Shown one piece after another: positions 11,795-23,800 of a stretch of 64,000 nucleotides of DNA (its first letter is position 1; each line of letters begins with the position of its first letter). Source of the DNA: Alopecurus myosuroides (lineage: Eukaryota > Streptophyta > Magnoliopsida > Poales > Poaceae); NCBI GenBank assembly GCA_028641055.1, contig CM054063.1, positions 41,797,304-41,861,303 of the forward strand, in the 5' to 3' direction. Below the pieces are notes generated by a model. The model had not been told where the DNA came from. It made no database searches and saw only the letters and a list, made by a program, of their open reading frames with translations. Made by a program: the position numbers and the translations under genes.

Positions 11795-13448
11795 TGAAGG
11801 GTTCGTTGCATAGAAAACAAAAATTTCCCTACGCGAGAGACACCCGAAAGGCCAAGATCTAATCTAGGAGACGAAGTGCAACGGGCAACGAGAGGGTTAA
11901 GAAGAACACATACCCTCGAAGACTCAAAGTGGTACGCGATCAAATCTCGTTGTTGGCGTAGTCGTACTCACACCGATCCCGATAGCGAGAAGATGAGCAC
12001 CGCAATCCGGCGGTGCATCCGTGATTGGTCACACGTACGGTTGATGACGACCTCCGTTCCCTCGTTCCAGCGGGGCGCGGAAGTAGAGGATCCCTCGGAA
12101 CTCCAGCAGCATGAAGGCGTGGTGGTGAAGAAGAATCCCACGGTCAGGGCTTCGCCAAGCCGGAGACCATGGAATGGAGCAGCGGGTGGAGGGAAATGGA
12201 AGTGGACAAGTGTGTGGAGGAGGGAGAGCTCTCACCCTCCTTTTATAGGAGAGGGGGGAGGCAGCCCAAGGGGGGTGCGGCCAGCCCATGGGGGTGCCCC
12301 CACCTCTTCCCTCATCATGTGAGTGGACACTCCACTCACCTCCACTCATTTTCCCATTATTTCCCACTTGGAAAATCCAAAGGTTTTCTTTTAATAAATA
12401 AATAAAACCTTATTTATTTATTTATTTCAGCATTTGTTAATTCTATTATAAAACTTTTGCATATAGCACCTCGAATGATTTGTTAATTCTATTAATAACC
12501 ATTCGACGAAAAACCCCTTGAACTATTTCAATTTTCCCCGAAACAATTTCGGTGCTGCCCAAAATATTCTTCGATATTCCGTATCCTCTCAAACGCGTCA
12601 TCGAACCTTAAGTGTGTCACCCTACGGTTCGCGAATAAGATAGACATGATCGAGACTCCTCTCCGATCAATAATCAACAGCGGGATCTGGAGATCCGTGA
12701 TGACTCCTATATATTCAACAGTGACTCTCGTGATCGTGTGAACCAACAACGCCGTGAACTATTCCCTTTGTCTCGCGATATTTTACTTGTCCGAGATTCG
12801 ATCATTGGTATCAACCATACCTTGTTCAATCTCGTTACCGACAAGTACTCTTTTCTCGTTCCCGTGATATAACATCCTTGTGATCATATCACGTGCTTGC
12901 AAGCGGTTCCGATGTGATATCACCGAGAGGGCCCAGAGTATATCTCTCCGTCATTTGGATGGACAAATCCCACTCTTGATCCATGATCCTCAACTAATAC
13001 TTTCCGACTACTCAACGACACCTTTATAGTCACCCTGTTACGGTGTGACGTTTGATGCCATCAAAGCACTCTTCCGGTATCAGTGATTGACATGATCTCA
13101 TGGTCTAAGGAATAAGTTACTTCGTGTGTTTGATATAACAATGTAAACTAAATGACTTGATCGCATTGCTATATTCTCTTTGGGTATATGTTCATCACAT
13201 CATTCTTCTAATGACATGACCCCGTTATTAATAACATCCAATGTTCATGATCAGGAAACCTTGATCATCTATTAATCAACGAGCTAGTTAAAAGAGAGGC
13301 TTTACTAGGAACCATTGTTTGTTTATTAAGCACACATGTATCAACGTTTCCGGTTAATACAATTCTAGCATGAGAAATAAACATTCATCATAAACAAGGA
13401 ATAAGATAATAACCATTTTATTATTGCCTCTCGGGCATATTCCCTTCA
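11795..13448 (-). repeat. Copia 5' LTR (right copy)
   Basis: 1,654 bp, same termini as the left copy, followed directly by the target duplication GATTG. As the 5' LTR it should carry the element's promoter, reading leftward, but I could not place a convincing TATA box. Confidence 0.93.
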
Positions 13449-15711
13449 GATTGGATCCAGTACCATGTTGGTACTGATATTGTGATGGTATCACCTCTTC
13501 TAGCTTGCACTTGAGTTGGTAGAGAAGCATGAGTAGTTTAGTCATCACTATGAAAATGTTGGAAAAATTCTCTCATGTGTAGAATTTTTGGCATAAACAT
13601 TTGTGGTTGTGTAGCCACATATTTTTATGTTGTGTTCATAGGACCAGTAGAATTTTTATGATGTTTTTATGAGTACTTGACCCCTAAAGTTTTCACTTGT
13701 GTGGGAATAATAGCATGAGTAGCATTACCTTGCTTATTTTTAGCACCCTATTATTTTCTACTAGTATGGTCATTGCACTAGATGCTAGTTTAGTCTTTTG
13801 TTAATTTTTAGAAAGTATGACCATAGTCCTTGTGACCTCTTAATGCTTTGTTATGCTAGTGTAACACCCACTTGTGTCATTGCATTTTTGGTTGAAACAT
13901 TATTTCCCCCACACTAGATGTGTTTCCTTAATATGGTTCTCTAATTAATGAGTGCCTAGTATTTTTGCCTTGGGCTTTTGAGTGCTAAATAAAAATTTGT
14001 ATGCTTCTGTTTGTAAGTGGTTGTAATCATGTGTGGCTTGCTAGGAAAAATCATCTTTGGGGTGTTGTTTGATTCCTCTAGTAATGCCCTTTTTATTACC
14101 ACTAGTATGTAGGAGTTGCCCTGCAAATTGATGCCTTGTTTTATTAAATGGGATATTTTTGTTATAGCAAGTATAGATGTTTTTAACTCCTGTTTTTATG
14201 ACATGGACCCTCTGGTTGGATTTCAATTAGTTGATTGAAATGCATCCATTGATTCTTCATGTTTGAGTAGTACTAGTTTCCCTAGCATTCTGTATTGAAT
14301 TTTTCCTGCCAACTTGTGTTGGTAGATATTTGTGTATCCTAGCATGAGGACATGTTTTCATTTCCCATTGTGATAACATGGTTCCTTGTTTGCATTTTAG
14401 TACTTTACTTATTATGCATGCTTTCATAGCAAACCCTTAGTAGAAGCATATCTATAGGATTCCTCCTTTTTAGTAATTGTTTCTATTGTTCTCACTATGA
14501 GAATTGTGTGTTTTGTAATGAGTCTATTGCCTTGTTGCACTTGTGTAGGCTCACTGATTTGTAAAAGTAACTTTTTCAAATCATGTATCTTATTTATTCT
14601 TGGTGTGAATTTAGGCTTAGTAGATTAGCTACCTTGTTCTTTTTGTGGTTGGTTGATAGACCCATTGTCATGATTATTGTTGTGCATGTTTTGTATACTT
14701 TTAGTAGTCTCACCTATGTGAAACTAAGTGTATTTTTGGGTTTCTTAAATATCTTGGTATGAGAGTGGCACACCCACTGAATCCATGATATTGAGGTTGT
14801 GAGTTATGTTCCTCCAACCTTGAGCTGTCTTGTTAAATGGCATGTCTGCCAAGTGTGTTTGTTTGATTGTTTGCCTAAATTAATAATTGTGTGATTGGTT
14901 ATTATTACTTTCCTTGCTGTATTTATTGTTATGTATTGTTGCTTGCCTTGATTGGTTTTTAATGTGTGTCCGTTATTCTTTTTACGACGTTAGAAAACGA
15001 AGAGGAAGGGAGTGTCGTGAAGCTCTGTTTCAAGTTCCAGTCACTCCAAAACCAGGGACACAAGGAGTTACCAGGCAAGCCATTCTGATGCTTGCTGATA
15101 CAATACTTATCATTATCTATCATGCATGTTTTACCTCTGAAGTTTTACCAAAAGTTGATTATCAAAAATATTTTTGATGTGGCTATTACTACTATACTAG
15201 TATATAGGTTACTATTATGCCAGTAGTTAAACTTGGTAATACCAAGCCCATAAGCCACCATATGGTATTTATTACCATCAAATATACTAGTCCCTAAGTG
15301 GACACCCTAAAATTGTGATTTTACAAAACAAGGCTTTACGGAAAAACCCGGAGAAAAGGAGGATCCTTATTCTCCGGAGGAATGTGGAAGTGGTCATTTT
15401 TGAGAACTTGGTGTTTTAAAAAATGACACAGAACCTAGTCTTTGCCGGACAACCTTTACCGTACTGCTACCCTACCCCAACATGGGCACGGGGCTTAACT
15501 TGAAGTATGTTCTTGTTAGTGTGTGTTCTATCTCAATCGCTATAAGGGACGTCGTACCCTCGAACCGAATGTCGTCAAAGCTCCCAATGTTGAGACATAA
15601 AAGTGTGGGATTCATTTTCCCTCTGGATGCAGCAGTTGGGGCTCTTGGCTTGGCGGGGATTAGCCCGGTGCCGGGGATGCGGACACTCGACTGAAGAGAT
15701 AGACATGTACT
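13449..15711. other. Unclassified background right of copia insertion
   Basis: AT-rich sequence continuing from 2732. Short open frames (for example 14887-15177, 15482-15694) show no recognisable domain. The style (many T-rich tracts, 'gtgtgtgttctatctcaatcg') suggests non-coding repeat sequence. At about 15712 it joins abruptly to the gag region of element A, with no LTR or target duplication, so this is a deletion or recombination junction. Confidence 0.5.
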
Positions 15712-16740
15712 CAGCCTGCTCGCGCACCCGCTGCCCGGCCTCCAGCATTCCCGAGAAGAGAAAACGTCAACCAGGTGGCTTTAGGAGCCAACCGCTACTT
15801 CAACAACGACGGCTACCGAAACAACAACAACAACGACCGCAACCGCAACAACAACAGAGGTAGCAACAACAATGGCAACAATGGCGATGAAGGCCGCAAC
15901 CAGTACCAGGAGCATCACGAGAGCTATATGATCTTCACCTCTGAGCCCGTCGACAAGTAGTCTCAGCATAGGCGTGCCATCGAGGTCAATGCTGTGATCC
16001 CTGCTGTTCCTCACTACCTGCACTGGTGCAACCAAGAGATCACGTGGTCCAGAGCTGATCATCCAAAAGTGATGCCCAACCCGGGTAGCTATGCCTTGGT
16101 GCTGGAACCCACCTTCTTGGGTACTCAGAAGAACGTCAGATTCAGCAAGGTGCTGATTGACAACGGCAGCAGCATCAACATCGTGTACAGAGACACGCTT
16201 GAGAAGCTCGGAATGGCCGAGAACATGCTGCTACCCAGCAGAACCACTTTTCACGGCATTGTGCCAGGAGTCTCTTGTTCTCCAATGGGCCGCGTGTGGA
16301 TAGACTTTCTATTCGGCACTAGGGAGAACTGCCGCACAGAGAGCCTGTAGTTCGAGGTAGTTGATCACCAGAGCCCCTACCACGCCCTACTCGGCAGGCC
16401 TGCTCTGAGCAAGTTCATGGCCTCTACTCATGCTGCATATTTGAAGATGAAGATCCCTGGTCCTCATGGAGTCATCACCATCTATGGTGATTACAAGAAA
16501 TCTATGGAATGTGCCTCTGCTGGTTCTCAGTTGGCGGAGTCCATGGTGATTGCTGCCGAGAAGAAGAAGATGTACGAGGTGGTGGCTATGGCACAATCCG
16601 CGCAAGCTGGCACGCCTGGCATGCCGAGTTCCCAGTACGAAACGGCTTTCCAGGCATCCCAGGAGACAAAGAAGGTCCAGGTCGACCCTGAGTTCCCCGA
16701 CCGCGTTTCCATCATTGGTTCAGGGTTGGGGGAGAAATAG
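15712..16740 (+). pseudogene. Element A gag (3' part) and protease remnant
   Basis: Homologous to the C-terminal part of the gag-protease of C. It contains an Asn-rich segment (about 15815-15880), then the aspartic protease core VLIDNGSSINIV at about 16153-16188. In-frame TAG codons replace glutamine codons at 15958-15960 (VDK*SQH) and 16348-16350 (ESL*FEV). The last TAG at 16738-16740 is different: it sits at the conserved gag/pol boundary found in B and C. The N-terminal 70% of gag is missing. Confidence 0.88.
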
Positions 16741-19700
16741 GAAACCGAGCTCATCCACTTCCTCCGTGAGAATCGGGACGTGTTCGCCTGGTCCAATGAG
16801 GATCTACCAGGTGTCCCGTGGGAGTTGGTTGAGCACTCGCTACATGTGCGTCCTGACGCCAAACCAGTGAAGCAGGCTATGCACTGCTTCGGAGATGAGA
16901 GAAGAAGGCCATCGGTGATCAGATCACCAAGCTGCTGATAAGAAATTTCATCATGGAGGTGTTGCATCCGGGTTGGCTAGCCAACCTAGTCATGGTTGAG
17001 AAGAAGAAGGAGGACCCCAAGGCCGCTACCGCGTGGCGCATGTGTGTCGACTACACCGACTTGAACAAGGCCTGCCCCAAGGATCCATTTCCGCTACCCC
17101 GCATCGATCAGGTGATCGATTCTACTGCTGGTTGTGAGCTTTTGTCTTTCATAGATGCCTACTCTGGTTTTCATCAGATAGCCCTCAACCCTGCGCTTAT
17201 TGCTATCGTGTCATGTGCTTTGGGTTGCGGAATGCTGGTGCTACTTATCAGAGATGCATGCAGAAATGCTTGCATGATCAACTCGGCAAGAATGTGCAGG
17301 TGTACGTAGATGACATTGTCATCAAAACGGATAAAACACATACTCTGCTTAGTGACCTGGAGGAAACTTTTGAAAATTTGTGCAAGTATAAGATGAAGCT
17401 TAACCCGAGTAAATGCACCTTTGGCGTCCCGGCTGGCAAGCTGCTCGGCTTCTTGGTATCCAGTCGGGGCATTGAGGCCAATCCTTCAAAGATAAAAGCT
17501 ATTGAGAGCATGTCTTTGCCGAGATCCCTGAAGGATGTGCAAAAATTCACTGGTTGCTTGGCATCTCTGAGTCGTTTCTTGGGCAGAATGGACGAGAAGG
17601 CCCTGCCTCTATATCAGTTGATGAAGAAAAGCGACAAGTTCGTCTAGACACCGCAAGATGATGTGGCATTCAATGAGCTGAAGGCAATGTTGGGTAGCGC
17701 TCCCATCTTGGCTAGTCCGCTACCCAAAGAGCCAATGCTGCTATACATTGCCGCTACCAATCGGGTAGTCAGCGTGGTAATTGTGGTGGAGCGAGAAGAG
17801 GAAGGCAAGAGTGTGCAACGGCCAGTATATTATCTCAGCGAGGTGCTGTCCAGCTCCAAGCAGAACTACCCGCACTATCAAAAGATGACCTACGGCGTGT
17901 ACCTAGGCGCCAAGAAGCTGAAGCACTATTTCCAGGAGCATCCTATCACTGTGGTGAGTTCTGCTCCCATCTCGGATATCATGGGCAACAAGGAAGCAAG
18001 CGGCAGAGTAGCCAAGTGGGCAATCGAGCTGGCCGCGTACGCTCCTGCATATGCGAGAAGAGAAGCCATCAAGTCACAAATTCTGGCGGAGTTTCTGGTG
18101 GATTGGGCTGAGGTGCAGTACGAGCCTCCTACTCCAGTATCCAACTACTGGAGGATGCATTTTGATGGCTCCAAAGTGAAGGAGGGCCTTGGCGCTGGCG
18201 TAGTGCTTACGTCACCCAAGCGAGATCAACTCAAGTACGTGCTGCAAATCCATTTCAAGGCATCCAACAACGTAGCAGAGTACGAGGCTGTAGTACACGG
18301 TTTGAAGGTGGCAAAGGAAGTTGGAGTGCAGCGCATCATATGCTATGGGGACTCGGATCTGGTGGTGCAGCAAGTTTCTGGTACTTGGGATGCTCTGAAT
18401 GCCAACATGGCGTCATACCGCTTCCTGGTGCAAACCATGACGGGATTCTTTGAAGGCTGCGAGTTCCAACACATCCACCGAGCAGAGAACGAGGCAGCTG
18501 ATGAGTTGTCCAAGTTGGGGTCTTCTCGGCAATATATTCCGGCTGGGATTGCCTTGGAGCATTTGAGAAAGCCATCCATCAAGCCATCCCCCAACTCGGA
18601 GTCCATCTTCGTTCCTTCTCTGCCTAGTGAGGAAGCTGTTCCATTGGAGATTGACTGGGAGGGTGCAAAACAGGACCCGGGGACTGGCGCCTGCAACCCG
18701 AGGACTGCCCCTCCTTACTCGGGGACTTCCCCTCTCAACTCGGGGACTGTCACATTCATTGAGGAGGTTCTTGCCAATCGCTCAGGGCTGCAAAGACGCG
18801 CCCCAAACTCAGAAGAAGATGCGATGACGGCTGTACCGATGGAATTGGACGAACCGGTGTTTCCCACGCGGGAGACACCGAGTTGGGCTATGCCCATATT
18901 ATCCTTTCTAAGGGACGGCACCCTACCCAATGATGAGGTTACCGCAAGGCAAATTCAGAGAAGATCCAAGGGCTACACCATCTTCACAGAAGTGCCGCAT
19001 AAAAGAAGTCCCACTGGTGTGTTGCAACGCTGTGTGGAACCGGAAGAAGGAGAAGAGATTCTGGTGGAGATACATCAAGGAGAATGCGGACATCACGCCT
19101 CTTCTCGGGCTTTGGTCAAGAAGGATTTTCGGCACGGTTTCTTCTGGCTCACTGCCTTGAAGCAGGCTGAAGATATTGTAAGAAAGTGCAACGGCTGCCA
19201 GAGATTCGCAAGTAATATCCACATGCCTGCTTTCGAGTTGAAAACCATTCCCGTTACTTAGCCATTTGCTGTTTGGTGTTTGGATATGGTTGGTCCCTTC
19301 AAGCCGGCTAGAGGCAACATGACTCACATCTTGGTCATGGTTGATAAGTTCACCAAGTGGATCGAAGTGAAGCCTATTCGGAAATGTGATGGAGCCAGTG
19401 CTGTAAGTTTCCTGAAGGATGTGATCCTGAGATACGGCTACCCGCACAGCATCATCACGGATAATGGCACAAATTTCGCTGAGGGTGCCATGCTGAGATT
19501 CTGCAGAGATAAGCACATCCGGCTAGATGTCGCGTCTGTCGCGCATCCCGCCTCCAATGGGCAGCTGGAAAGAGCAAATGGCATGGTGCTTTCAGGCATA
19601 AAGCCAAGGCTGATTGAGCCGCTGCTGAAAACACCTGGGTGTTGGTTAGACGAGTTGCCAGCGGTGTTGTGGAGTCTAAGGACTACCCCTAACCGGTCAA

Positions 19701-20148
19701 CCGGCTACACACCATTCTTTTTGGTTTATGGAGATGAGGCCGTGTTGCCAATTGACCTAGAGCATGACTCCCCCCGAGTAACCCTCTACACTGAGGCGGA
19801 GGCGAGAGAAGCTCGAGAAGATGACGTTGACCTGCTAGAAGAAGAAAGAGAGCTTACTCTGTCACGTTCAGCTGTTACCAGCAAAACTTGAGGCGTTATC
19901 ATAGCCGGAAAGTAAACCCAAGGGTTTTCCGAGAAGGAGACATGGTCCTTAGGCTCGTGCAGCGCACAACCGGGATGCACAAGCTATCCCCTCCATGGGA
20001 AGGGCCTTTCATTGTGAGCAGGGCTCTACACAATGATGCCTATTATCTTGTCGACGTACAGCCACCACAGAAGAACATGCCGGATAAAGCTGGGGAGGAT
20101 TCTAAGCGCCCTTGGATTGTAGCTCTACTCCGTCGCTTTCATTCGTGA
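16741..20148 (+). pseudogene. Element A pol remnant (RT-RNase H-second RNase H-integrase)
   Basis: RT begins in the gag frame after the TAG. A one-base loss near 16902 shifts the frame, and a deletion of about 40 bp near 17192 removes RT residues that C encodes between NPA and the YRVMCFG block. The YVDD box is readable near 17303-17314. A stop interrupts the RT tail at 17645-17647. RNase H and the second RNase H (FDGS near 18160, GDSD near 18350) plus integrase (Zn-finger region near 19090-19200, TDNGTNF near 19460) follow in 17663-19261, then a stop at 19259 and a shift to 19280-19891 and 19888-20148. Not functional. Confidence 0.9.
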
Positions 20149-20815
20149 GCAAAAATGTGTATGTACTCTCTTATCCGAGTTAAACTCCTACTCTGCAATC
20201 TGAAATTGAACTCGGGGACTGCCCTCGTCCAGCTAGCTCTGCGTGTTTCTATTCCGCTTTACCTTTGTCTAATCGGTTGCTCTGCTCAGAATTTCAGAGG
20301 TACATTTAGTACTGTGTTTAAACCTAAAAGCAAACTCTTTGACTCTGCTGCTGTTCGAAACCCGGCTTCATGGCAAGCAAGAGAACAAGCTAGAGGTCAA
20401 TGAGCACAAGAAAAATGACTAAGGAAAAGAGGAGTGCAGGAATCGAGTAGAGCGTTCTTTGCTGCTGTTCGTTAACTCTTTTCGGCTAAGTGGTGGGTAG
20501 CGTTACTATGAATGTTTCTAAGTGGCTAAGTATTTGAAACTCCAACTTTAAACTCTTGTGACTCGACTACCAAAAAAATAACAAGTTGCAGGTAAGAGCT
20601 GAGATAAAAAGGAAGAGCGGATAAAACATGCAACTCGGGGACTTGCATGATAACGCAACCCGGCATCAAGCCAGAATTGCTCAAATTAATGAACTTCAAA
20701 CTTCAAGGGAAATAAAACTGAGTAGCAACGGAAACGATAATTGTTTAATACATATGCACCCGGCATCCGGGGGATCTGATAAAAGTTTTGGAGCATAAGT
20801 GTTTTCAGGAGGTAA
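20149..20815. other. Element A spacer between pol and antisense gene
   Basis: About 670 bp without coding potential. It holds two copies of the phrase CTCGGGGACT (near 20213 and 20636), which resembles the polypurine tract before the 3' LTR. The equivalent spacer is conserved in B (35559-36228) and C (52370-53043). It should contain the 3' ends of both the pol transcript and the convergent antisense transcript. Confidence 0.6.
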
Positions 20816-23800
20816 CTAATTGGAAGTAGCAGTGTTATCCAAGTTGGCATTGGCAGCATCGGTCTCGGTCTTGGCAGTGGCTTGCTCGGAGGTGGCAGTG
20901 ACCACCGAGATGGGATCGGTAGCTGAAGTGGAAGCAGCGGACTGCATGCGGAGTAGCGCCGCATCGTCAAGTGCAGCGCCAGAGGACGAGCCCAGCTCGG
21001 GAGCCGCATCTTGGATCACCATCTCGGTGGTGATGGTGGCATCTTGGCTTTCAGTGTCCGGCTCCTCGTCGCTATCCGGAGCAGCCTTGCCCTTCCCCTT
21101 GGCACCAGTGTTTTCGAAGCAACTCAAGTCATCCGACTCGGTGTCCTCGTCTTCGTCTTCGTCTTCATCTTCATCTTCACCCTCGCTTTCCGCCTCGGTG
21201 TCAGGCTCGGTGAGGCCGTCGATGAAGAGGGCGGTGTCCGCGTAGGAGGCGATCTCGTACGCAACTGCCTTGCGGCGAGCCACACAGTTGGAGTCGGACT
21301 GCCACTTCGAGTTCTGGCGCATCTCAAGAATGGTGTCGAGGTTCATATTCTCATACCAGCTGCATATGAAGAGAAGTAACAGATCGGCGCCTGCCCGAGC
21401 ACCGGACGCACGCCATTTCTTCAACTCGGCCTTTGCACCGTTAAGCTTATCGGCGAGCGCGCGGATAGTCTTTGGCGCAGACTCACGAGGCCAGAATAGA
21501 TCGTGCAACTTGAAGGATGTGGACACCAGGCTGGTTCCCAAGCCCCTAAGCTGACGGAGCTGCGAACCGATGCTCGTAAGATTTTCCTCAATCGTAGACT
21601 TGGTGCTCACGGGCAATCCTTTCTCAGCTCGGCTTTCTTGAGCTTTGGCCAAGCCAGGGGTTCTAACCGCGCAGAGGTCAGGGAAGATATCTGAGAAAGC
21701 TATCAGAAAGAGTCAGAAATGGAAACATAGCGGAAATGAAGCCGAGTAGGAAAGAGAAGAAGGGAGCAGCCAAGTACAGAGAAGCGAAAACTTACTTTTA
21801 AGGTCAATGAGTAGCGCATGCAGCTTGTTCTTCCAAGTTTCCTCATCCGCAACATGCACGTCTTCAATTTTACGGCAATTGGCCAGCTGGAGCATGAGGT
21901 CCGCATTGCTTTTCTTCAACACCTCGATTTCCATCTCGAGGGCCTTCTCCTTAGCTTTGGCTGCTGCCTTCACTCGGTCCTTCTCGGCGGCCTGGTTTAG
22001 GGCATCTTGGAGAGTGTCTTTCAGCTTGACCAGCATCTCCTCAAACTCGGCGCACTCAGCGTCTCGTTCTTTCTTCAGCTCTGCTTCTTGGGTGGCCAGC
22101 TGCTGCTGCACCTCGGCAGGTTTCAAGCAATCGAGATGCTCTTCCCGGAACTGCTTGTTCTCTTCTGTGGAAAGAATAGCACGATGAGCAGACTAACAAA
22201 TGAAAAGGAGGAAAACAAGCAGAGTAGACGGCAACTCACCTTCCAATTGCTTGATGGTGGTCTCAGCAGAAGCAACAAAGACATGGCAGTGTTCGTGCTC
22301 CTTTGCCATCGCCTGAAATTTGCCTGCAGAGTACAAGGAGTTAGAGCAAAGAGAAAACAAGGGCGTAAACACAAAACGCATTAACCGAATAGCTAGGCGC
22401 TTACTCTCAGTTTCTGAAATTTGGAGGGCACGATCAACCGCAGCCTGCTCCGTCTCAGCGTCACTCTTGCGCTCCTTCTCCAGGGCCTCAATGCGCCTCT
22501 TTGCGATGTAGTGATTCCAGAGCAGCCGCCGGAACAGGTTCGTCCTCTTCATGAGGCTATTTTGTGAAGAAGAAAGAAAAGGAGTTAGACAGTGTTTTAA
22601 AGATTTGGCCCGAGAAGACGGCAACTCGGTTGAGTACTCGTCTACTCGGCCCGAATCTCGGGGACTGGGTAGTGGCTAAGCAGAAAAAGAAGATGGCTAA
22701 AAAGAAAAAGAAGAATAGAAGAGAAGAAAAAGTCGCAACTCGGAACAAAGCAAACGAAACTTACAGCGTATGTCTGCTCAATGTCTTCGGCAGCTTTGCG
22801 GTGAACGACCAGCTTCGCGGCCAGCGTGCTTGTGTTGGAGGCAATAGTCATGGGAGTGTAGCCCATGTCAGCTTTGTTCCAGTCGATACACCAATGGTCC
22901 AGCGGGCCCACGGTCATGCCATCCCAAGTCTTGTTGCCATGGACGACGCTTTCCCACACCTGGTCGATGAAGCCTACTCGGTCAATCATCTGCTCGAGCC
23001 CCTCGGATTGCACCTCAGTCTCTTGGACCTCGCGTGAGTAGAGCGCAAGGGTTTTCTTCTTCTCCGACAAATTGGAATCTACCGCTTTGGCCTGGGCGCC
23101 CTTCGTAAGGGCGACCCGCTGCTCGCCCTTGCTCAACTCGATACTATGCTGCTTGGCCATCTGCAGCATGTAAGGCAGGAAGCTGGGTTGCGGCTTTTGA
23201 GCGCTCGATCCCTCGCCTGCGCCAGCGGAACTGCCAGAAGCGCCAATCGTAAGCTATGCGCTCTTCGCAGCAGCCTTCCCGGTTGATTTTGGCGGCGGCA
23301 TCATAGCAGCATCCTGCGCAGCGTTGCGCGGTGGATTCCTACGAACTGGGACGTCAGACTGGATGGCCTTCTTGCCGGCAACATCCGTCTGAGAAGAAGT
23401 CTTCTTAGCGCCTTGCTTGGGAGGAGGGCTCGACGCGGTCTTCTGTGTGCTCTGCTTAGCTGGAGGGCTTGGTGCAGGCTTGGTCTTCTTCGCTGGTCGT
23501 GGAGGGCTTGGTGCAGTAGGTGGAGTAACCTGCTAGGTAGGCGGCACAGGGGGCCGGCTACTCGGCGCAGCGTCCGGGCGCGCTTGGCCCTGCAGGTCTT
23601 GCTCCACCGCAGTCGTCTCAACCCGCTGCTCGACAGCGGGATCGGGTCGTACATCTTCTGTTTTTTCTACCCGCGGATGGGCCGCAGGGTCATCTTGGAC
23701 AGCGGCTTCGTCTTCTGGCTGCTCCAGATTCTGATCTTGCCGCTCAAGGGCGGCATGGTCTTGGTACTCTGCATCTTGTGCGATATTCTCCCTAGCTGAG

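Larger units (their letters stand above)
2733..13448 (-). mobile_element. Complete Ty1/copia LTR retrotransposon, coding decayed
   Basis: Two 1,654-bp LTRs (2733-4386 and 11795-13448) begin TGAAGGG and end CCCTTCA and are flanked by the direct repeat GATTG (2728-2732 and 13449-13453). The primer-binding site lies inside the right LTR, so the element runs right to left. The internal region (4387-11794) is AT-rich and has no long open frame. A decayed reverse transcriptase is still visible on the minus strand near 5430. I counted roughly 16 differences between the LTRs, about 1%, so insertion was fairly recent although the coding part is badly broken. It was probably mobilised by proteins of a relative. 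An Angela/BARE-like affiliation is likely from overall style but not proven. Confidence 0.93.

Noticed and set aside
13449..15711. Possible host gene (for example frame at 14887-15177)
   Set aside because: Short, no domain, no splice or promoter support, in AT-rich repeat-like sequence.
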